From: Cryptomeria japonica | Taxonomy: Eukaryota > Streptophyta > Pinopsida > Cupressales > Cupressaceae | Length of the DNA stretch: 64,000 nt | Assembly: GCF_030272615.1 (NCBI RefSeq) | Contig: NC_081415.1 | Coordinates: 189,121,270-189,185,269 of the forward strand | Direction: 5' to 3' | Shown here: in pieces, positions 57,531 through 64,000 of the stretch | Layout: every line of letters begins with the position of its first letter | Position numbering within the stretch: the stretch's first letter is position 1 | Notes under the pieces: generated by a model | What the model was told of the DNA's origin: nothing | Seen by the model: the letters and a program-made list of their open reading frames with translations, nothing else | Database searches by the model: none | Made by a program: the position numbers and the translations under genes

Positions 57531-57774
57531 GGCATTTGATGAAGTTGAGGGGTTAGAAGTGGCCTGGAATCAAGTGAGGATTAATGAACTTTTGCATAAT
57601 CTAAATTATTTAGAGAGATTGTATTTGGAAGTGCATTTATTGAAGACTATGAAGCATAAGAATATTATCAAATTCTACAATTCATGGGTAAATGATAAAA
57701 ACAAGACTCTAAATATCACAACAAAGATTCTAACATCAGGCACTTTGAGACAATTTAAAAAAAATTTCCTTTAA
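57531..57774 (+). pseudogene. Lone WNK-type protein kinase exon (fragment)
   Basis: After an AG at 57529-57530 the sequence reads AFDEVEGLEVAWNQV, then LERLYLEVHLLKTMKHKNII, then KFYNSW and SGTLRQFKK. This is the N-lobe of plant WNK (with-no-lysine) Ser/Thr kinases, where it corresponds to an internal exon starting at this point. The reading ends in TAA at 57772-57774, before the segment expected after LRQYRKKH. Conserved positions have changed (NITTKILTSGT where a Phe-Ile-Thr-Glu pattern is usual). No other WNK exon is found in the window. It is most likely a duplicated gene fragment or dead gene; a distant remaining gene beyond the window's right edge cannot be excluded. Confidence 0.7.
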
Positions 57775-58129
57775 CCCTAAGTTCTTTTAGAGTTGTATTT
57801 TTAGCTTTTGTTAAAGTTAGCAAGGATCATTTATGGTATTATTTTACTCATTTTAGGTATCATGTACATCATTGTGAAGATCAACATGTTCATTAGATAA
57901 ACTTTTGTAAAGATATTGGAAGAAACATAAACATGTTGATACGAAGGCATAATTGATCTCCACAGTCGTAATCCTCCTATTATTTACAACTCGGATCTTA
58001 TGGTTAACCCTGCAAACATGCAAAATATCCAAATTTTCTTCCCTTAAAGGGCTTATTTTATAGTAGCTTCTTTTCCATCTGCTTCACTTTAATGCACACC
58101 TTTCTAAATTCTCTAATAACAAAGGTTTT

Positions 58130-58900
58130 AAATATTTGGTGAAAAGGCTTTAGAAACTTTCAAGCAAATGCAATTGACAGGCATAAAAGCCAAAATCTAC
58201 AACCTTTGCTAATAACCACCCTGCATGTGTCAAAATGGAAGCTTTGAAAAGAGGCTATGGACATCCATCGAAGAATAGACAAAGGCAATATTGTTGAAAT
58301 AAAATGTGGTTTCATGACTTGTATTGATTGCAGGATATGCGTAAAAATAATTTGTTGAAAAATCTTTAAAAACTTTCAAGCAAATAGAATTAGCAAGTGT
58401 AAAGCCATATTCAACAACCTTTGCTAGTATTCTCCCTACTTGTGATAAAATGGGAGATTTGGAACAAGGTATAGACATCCATCAAAGCATAATGAAAGTG
58501 GATTTTTGTCAAATATTATGCTTGGAAATGCTCTGGTAGATCTACATGTAAAATGGGGAAGCACAAACAAGGCATGATAATTGTTTGGTAGGATGCCTCA
58601 AAGAGAAGTTGTCTCGTGGAATGCAATGATCACAAGAATTGTAGAGAATGATGTGTTGAAAAGGTTTTATAAAATTTCAAACAAATGCAATTGGCACATA
58701 TAAACTTAATTTTTCTGTCAGTATCCTCCCTGCTTGTGCCAAAATGGGAGCTTTGGATAAAATATGGACATACATCATAGAATAATGGTAGGGAGATTTT
58801 TGTCAGATATTATAGTTGGAAATGCTCTAGTAGACATACATGCAAAATGTGGAATCATAGACAATGCCCAAGATCAAAGGAAATTCTTCAAAATTCTATA
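58130..58900 (+). pseudogene. PPR-protein pseudogene
   Basis: Degenerate plus-strand reading in several frames gives successive pentatricopeptide repeat pieces: ALETFKQMQLTGIK, an AGYA end, TFASILP, MGDLEQGIDIHQSI, GNALVD, RMPQREVVSWNAMIT, then another KMGAL- and GNALVD-like block near 58740-58840. This is the motif set of plant PLS-class PPR proteins, which bind organellar RNA. At least three repeats are present and all are broken by stops or indels. Confidence 0.75.
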
Positions 58901-59597
58901 CAAATCATCTTAAAGCAAATCAAAATGTTGTTTATTCACCATGTGTGTGGGTGATGGACGTTTTGCTTCATTCCATAGTAACTCTGCCATCTACCATGGA
59001 TAACATTGACTATTATAGTTAGGAACCATCTATGTCATGATAGAACAAATGAATCCCTTCCTCTCATGACTCATTACTCGCTTATTTTTTTACTTTTGTC
59101 CATTATTTCACACTTCTCTATATATTCCCCTTGATATCTCTATCTTCTCCAACCAAAAAACCTCACAATTTTATTGGTTTTCTACCTACGTTGTTGGTTG
59201 CTTGTTGTATTTTCTTACTTTGTTCCTTCCTTCCACATTGGAGACTACTTTTTTTCCTTGTTGCACAACTTTATTTGGCATCTATCTTTTTTTGGTGTTC
59301 TACCCCCTTTGTCCCTACCCTCCTCTATTCTTGCAATATTTGGTTGCTATTTAGTAGCTCACTCTCATGTTGAATCTAGTCTTTGACCTTCACACAATAG
59401 ACAACGAATTCCTCTCCCACCTGCATGCTCTACATTTGTTGTTCATATTTTGATTTCACCCAAAAATCTAACCTTTCACATCTTACGCAATAGAAGTCCA
59501 TTCCTGTCTTTTTTTGGCATGTTATCTTCTCTCCAAAGTTTCTTGTCTTTCTATCTTCCCTCCAATTTTAACAGAGCTACTCTTTATTTATGATATT
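58901..59597. other. Intergenic sequence, T/C-rich
   Basis: No gene is supported. Two overlapping hydrophobic open stretches at 59131-59386 are explained by T/C-rich composition. Confidence 0.4.
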
Positions 59598-60602
59598 ACT
59601 ATAAGGACTCAAGGGTGAACCCACAATAGTGGTTACACTTTTTTGCCAACTTTGACACTGCAATATTCATTTTCAGAAGAAAAAAAACGTCACATTTAGA
59701 CACCTATTACTGCTAAACCATAAGGAATTTTTAGATGATGTGAACTAATGATTTGTAGCATTTTGTGTGTAGATTCTAAAAATATTTTGAAAAAAAAAAT
59801 TGGAATCAATTTGTTTCTATTTTTCTATCTCCCTCGAAAACTATTTTCTTACAAATAATAACATTTTTAAAGAGTGATACTCATTTGGTATTGCATAACT
59901 TTTTTTCTAAAATAGATATGAATGTGATTATTTCGAATTTATTTTTGTAACATCCATATCTAATATTTGCAATTGGTTTCATAACATTATTTTCAATATT
60001 TCATATTATGAAGTGTTGAAGTCGAGTTAACTGTAATTTTGGCATATGTTCTTTTGGTCGCTCATAACTTGTTGTGTATGCATCAAAATTCTTTTTTTTG
60101 TTGGAAAGAGGACTTCAATACCTATTGCATAGATATTTTTCATATTTTTTTTTTCACTTGTTTACTATTTGTCCTTAAGTGTTAAACTCAGAAGTTGATG
60201 TTTGGTGTAAAACCTATGTTTAGTTAATAAAAAAAAAATCATAACAAACTCAATATATATTAAAATAATAATCATTGGAAAGATCACTTCAATTACTACT
60301 ATCATGCCTTTAGGTTTGTCAAAATTCATCAATTTGGGCTTCGAAGGCCAAAATTTTCTAGAAACCAGGAGATTTTGGGGGGGAGATCTCTAAGATGGAG
60401 GTTTGATAGAACATATGTTCAATAGAAAGGGGTTCGATCGAACCCCCTTGATACAAATTTTGTATTGAATGCATTTTTTTGATTCAATTGAAAGGGGGTT
60501 TTGATAGAACATGGCTAAAATTGACTTTTGGACAAAAGATAAGATTTATTTCATCCAAAAAAGTATAACCCACTATTGTGGGTTTACCCTCAACCTTATA
60601 GT
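59598..60602. mobile_element. Candidate TIR DNA element, about 1 kb
   Basis: Terminal inverted repeats of about 45 bases lie at 59598-59645 and 60556-60602. Both start ACTATAAGG, contain AACCCACAATAGTGG and end in a T-run followed by G. There is no transposase ORF, so it would be non-autonomous. No convincing target duplication was found. Confidence 0.65.
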
Positions 60603-61460
60603 TTTTGAGTCAAACTCAATGACCCATGTTTCATGAGTACTAGTTCACAAGAACTCGCCTCTCATAAGAATGAATGGGTTGCTTATCCTAGTACTCTCTC
60701 TTTGTTTTTTACACTAAAGTTTGATTTAACAAGCTCTTCAATGTTTGTGGCTCCTCATTTTCCACCAAAAGATATCTTTGACTAATATTTAGGAGCTCTT
60801 TTCCAAATCCACAATATATAAACTTGGGACTTTATATATTTTATTTACAACCTTCCCAACTACGCCTTCTGGCCTTCTCAAAAAATGAAATATTTGATAT
60901 TCAACAACATCGCATTGGCCATTAAAACTTGAAAATAAATTTGTCAAGATTCCATTATTTAAACCTATGGAATATCAAAAAAATTTGAAAAATGATGGAA
61001 ACTAGAACCACTAAATTAGTTGTAAAACTAAAACCTCTAAATTAAGCAACAAGAACAAATAAATTGTTTTGGGTGATGCAGATCACAAATTTGTTCGGAT
61101 GCTCCAACATCACCATTGCACTAAATTTGAACTCACATGTCAAAGGACAAGCACAAGGAGCAAAGAACATCGCCCTTCCTCCATACTATCCTTCCTCCAA
61201 AATAAAATCCTCTTGTTTACACAAATTGTTTAAGCTAAAACCTATTACTTTGGGTGAATGATTAAGTCATAGTTAATTCTTTTGGCTATTTTTGTTGGCA
61301 AACAACTTGCAAAAGATTGTGAAACATAGTACTTTAGTAAGGTAAATTAATTACCATGGTTGTTACTTAAAGTGGGTGTAATTACATGCAATATCTCTAA
61401 AAGTTTGACACTAAAGTTAATATTTTCTTTATTTGGATAGTTAATAAAAGTAGAATAATA
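60603..61460. other. AT-rich intergenic sequence
   Basis: No gene or repeat is recognised; a 65-codon open stretch at 61064-61261 has no support. Confidence 0.35.
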
Positions 61461-61510
61461 CTAGCATGTGTAAAGCCAAATTTTACAACCTTCGCTAGCA
61501 TCCTCCAATA
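61461..61510 (+). pseudogene. Tiny PPR relict
   Basis: It reads CVKPNFTTFASIL, the PPR motif segment also found near 58400. It is a fragment of the same kind of gene and ends abruptly. Confidence 0.45.
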
Positions 61511-61604
61511 TAGACATACTTCCAAATCATGGAAGCATTAACCAGACACATGGGACCGATCTCTTCCTTTATTAGGCTCATGCTTGAGTAAGCTTATTAC
61601 TAGT

Positions 61605-61752
61605 AGCGACATGTAACCAAATGAGAGAAAATTCCTACTTTTAAATACGAAATAAAAATAGATTACTACAATATATATATTATATATATAGCCATATGGA
61701 ACCAAATGAGAGAAAATTCCTACTTTTAACATATGAAATAAAAATAGATTAC

Positions 61753-61787
<35 letters not shown>
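61605..61787. repeat. Tandem duplication of about 90 bp with (AT)n microsatellites
   Basis: Two copies of a block containing ACCAAATGAGAGAAAATTCC and AAAAATAGATTACTAC each run into an AT dinucleotide tract (about 61669-61690 and 61757-61786). Confidence 0.85.
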
Positions 61788-61789
61788 AC

Positions 61790-63035
61790 ACACTAACAAA
61801 ATTGGGCTTTTAAATAAGTTGAAAGATTATAAAATTCAAAATTATGTCTCTAAATACATTTGACTTTGACTATCAAGTTTGAAATTTATTCTAAAATTCA
61901 TGAAAATGGGCAATGTGATAATTAAAATGATAATTTAAGTACCTTTTAAGTGATAGACAAAAAATTTAGAAGGCTTTCTCTAAAAAATTGAAGATATTTA
62001 TGTGTTTTAGCTTAGCTTAACACACATCTAAACATGCATATTTCTTGTTGGTGTATTAGGTGTTTGTATTTTATATTTCATTTGGCTTCCTTTTAAACCA
62101 GGTTCATTTCCTCATGCATTTGAACCAATCACACTTGAGGACTAAGGGTAAGAAAATAGAAATGGAAATGGATCCCTTTGTAGTCACTAGAGATGGATCC
62201 CTTTTTACTCACTAATATTGGATAATCTATTCTTTATTCTATAGATGGATTATAGTAATATTAGACTACACCATACTCCATATATGAATATAGATACAAG
62301 AAGCTGCTTAAAATACATGTACATGATTAAATGAATAAGGTTCTAAAAAGTGCCAAAACTTATAGCATTTGTAGTTATGTCTAATTCACAAGTGTTTACA
62401 ATTTAGAGATTAGGATTTTCAAACATAGTTATTCTTTTTCTAAATTATTCTTATTAGTTAAATTTATTTAAATGAATATCAAGGACACATGGGTGTGCAA
62501 TTGCAATAGTAAAAAATATCCAATGAAAAAACTTAATATTAATATTTTTAATTATGTATTTTACCTTTCTCTATTCATTCTACGTTAAGATATTGCTCTA
62601 GTAATATGACCTTCATCGACATGATTCACATTTCTAGAAACACATTCTCAACCTATTATGCTTGGACATCTTTCAAATTTGTCATGTCATCATATTAGAA
62701 CCCAAAGCATGCCATCTAAAACTATCTCCAACCAAAATAATAGAATTATGTGTAACCTAATGATCCTTGGTGACTTGTTGAAATGCTTTATATCATTAAA
62801 ATTTTGACAAAACCCTCATTTAATATCTACCCTATCAACTATTTCATATCTAGACAACAAAATTTCAACCTCTAAATGTTCCATACTCCAAGTTTCCACA
62901 ATACACAAGCTTCATCTTTGGCACTCACTATCTTCCTAAAGAAACACTCATAGGCATTCCCTACAAAAAGAACAACTATTTTTGTTTTGTTGCACAGACA
63001 ATTCATGAAAATCGTAACAAAGCTTGAGAAATGAG
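61790..63035. other. AT-rich intergenic sequence
   Basis: No gene, RNA gene or repeat is recognised. Confidence 0.4.
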
Positions 63036-63854
63036 TATTCTTATAATATCCCCTATTGGGACTTTACTCAATTTTCCATAGAATTCCCAAATGGGGTTTG
63101 GATTGTGCTTGGGAATGTAAATTGTCAAGTTAATATCTTGATTCAAAGCCACTAACTTGAACAATTATAAGTTTGTTAAACATTGATTTGCAGATCTGCA
63201 TATTTTGATCTACTCTCTTGTCCATCCCTATATTATAAGTAGAATGATCTTTCATTTATACTTTATTGGTGAAAGAGTCACCCCTTTAATAGGGATTGAG
63301 GCACCACCTTTCATAACAATTGAGTCAGGTGCCACTTTTCGTTGTTGCCTTTAAGAATAATATATTATTCTCCAAATTGATCTCCCTTGGATCCCTTCCT
63401 CAAATGAACCTTCTTCCCTATATATCTCCCAATGTGAGGGAGAGACCACACCTCTTCATCATGTATGCCCTTTGATAAGAGATGCGTCCTTTTGCAATTT
63501 CCCCCTCCAAAATAATACAACCCTTCATAAATTCTTCCATTTGAAAGAGCCACTTCCTTATCTACTTCCCATTCCTTTTTATTCCATTCTCTCTGTGATT
63601 TACATGCTCCCTTCCTTCCTTTCTCTATCTCCCCCCAAGAAAATAAGGTTCACTTCTCCCTCTTATATCTCATATTTGAGGGAGTCTCAACTTTTCATTT
63701 CATGTCTTTTGACTATTCATTAACTTAATTAAATTTTAATTATCTCTAATTATATATATTTTATTTTAATTTATAATTTTTTTTTATCTTTTGTATTTTA
63801 ATTTTTTTTATTATTATTTATGATTAAACTCTATTTCAAAGTGGGGACATTACA
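63036..63854 (-). repeat. Possible LTR relict
   Basis: On the minus strand a TG-type end, TGTAATGTCCCCACTTTG, starts at 63854. A related TATAATATCCCCTATTG lies on the plus strand at about 63044. The sequence between is non-coding and AT-rich. No partner LTR, primer site or target duplication is found, so this is only a resemblance to LTR starts. Confidence 0.2.
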
Positions 63855-64000
63855 ATTCCTAACAAGGTTTATGTAATATTCTAATGGTCCCATTTTTAAA
63901 ATGTTGAAAAGATTTATGTTGTGTCACGTGGTTTGTGATTTGTGATGCATTGTGAAGAAAGTTGGATTGCATATTTATTGAAACCAAACATCATTATGAA
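63855..64000. other. Window right end
   Basis: Nothing is recognised. Confidence 0.3.

Overview
This window looks like intergenic DNA from a large, repeat-choked plant nuclear genome. A gymnosperm, probably a conifer, is my best inference. The reasons are nested 10-17 kb LTR retrotransposons, plant-type initiator-tRNA and Tat-type primer sites, a plant L1 LINE, a tRNA-derived SINE, and decayed plant PPR and WNK fragments. I cannot name a species. No intact host gene is visible.

Positions 1-26530 hold a four-level nest read from target-site duplications (TSDs) and LTR edges. Element D (plus, Tat-like, no pol; only its right half is in view) is interrupted by element A (plus; 5' end off the window, 3' LTR 21516-22303). 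A is interrupted at 4117/20844 by B (minus, 4118-20843), a second member of A's family. B is interrupted at 5760/15799 by C (minus, 5761-15798), which is D-like. A and B form a family with an initiator-Met primer site and no polymerase. It carries two proteins: ORF1 (coiled coil plus four CCHC knuckles) and ORF2 (about 1,100 residues, unidentified, with a basic tract and a coiled-coil tail). C and D carry a serine/proline-rich ORF instead of pol.

Positions 28016-44348 hold element E, a 16.3 kb Tat-lineage Ty3/Gypsy element with GTTTT duplications and nearly identical LTRs. Its single 2,428-codon gag-pol frame has two in-frame stops. E, C and D share non-coding signals. C and E share the primer site and a 5' leader stem. 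All three share a 3' hairpin block, extra G5CA tracts and the polypurine tract. C and D are therefore plausibly mobilised by E-like machinery. Two of the shared hairpins show compensatory base changes, and I regard these as the most interesting signals here.

Positions 44354-64000 hold old unique-looking DNA with a SINE (46911-47130), a full-span but decayed L1 LINE with 14-bp duplications (47347-55540), a candidate MITE, a lone WNK-kinase exon, a PPR pseudogene, a 1 kb TIR element and AT-rich sequence. Most inactivating changes in E and the LINE fit C-to-T or G-to-A transitions, as expected for methylated, silenced repeats.
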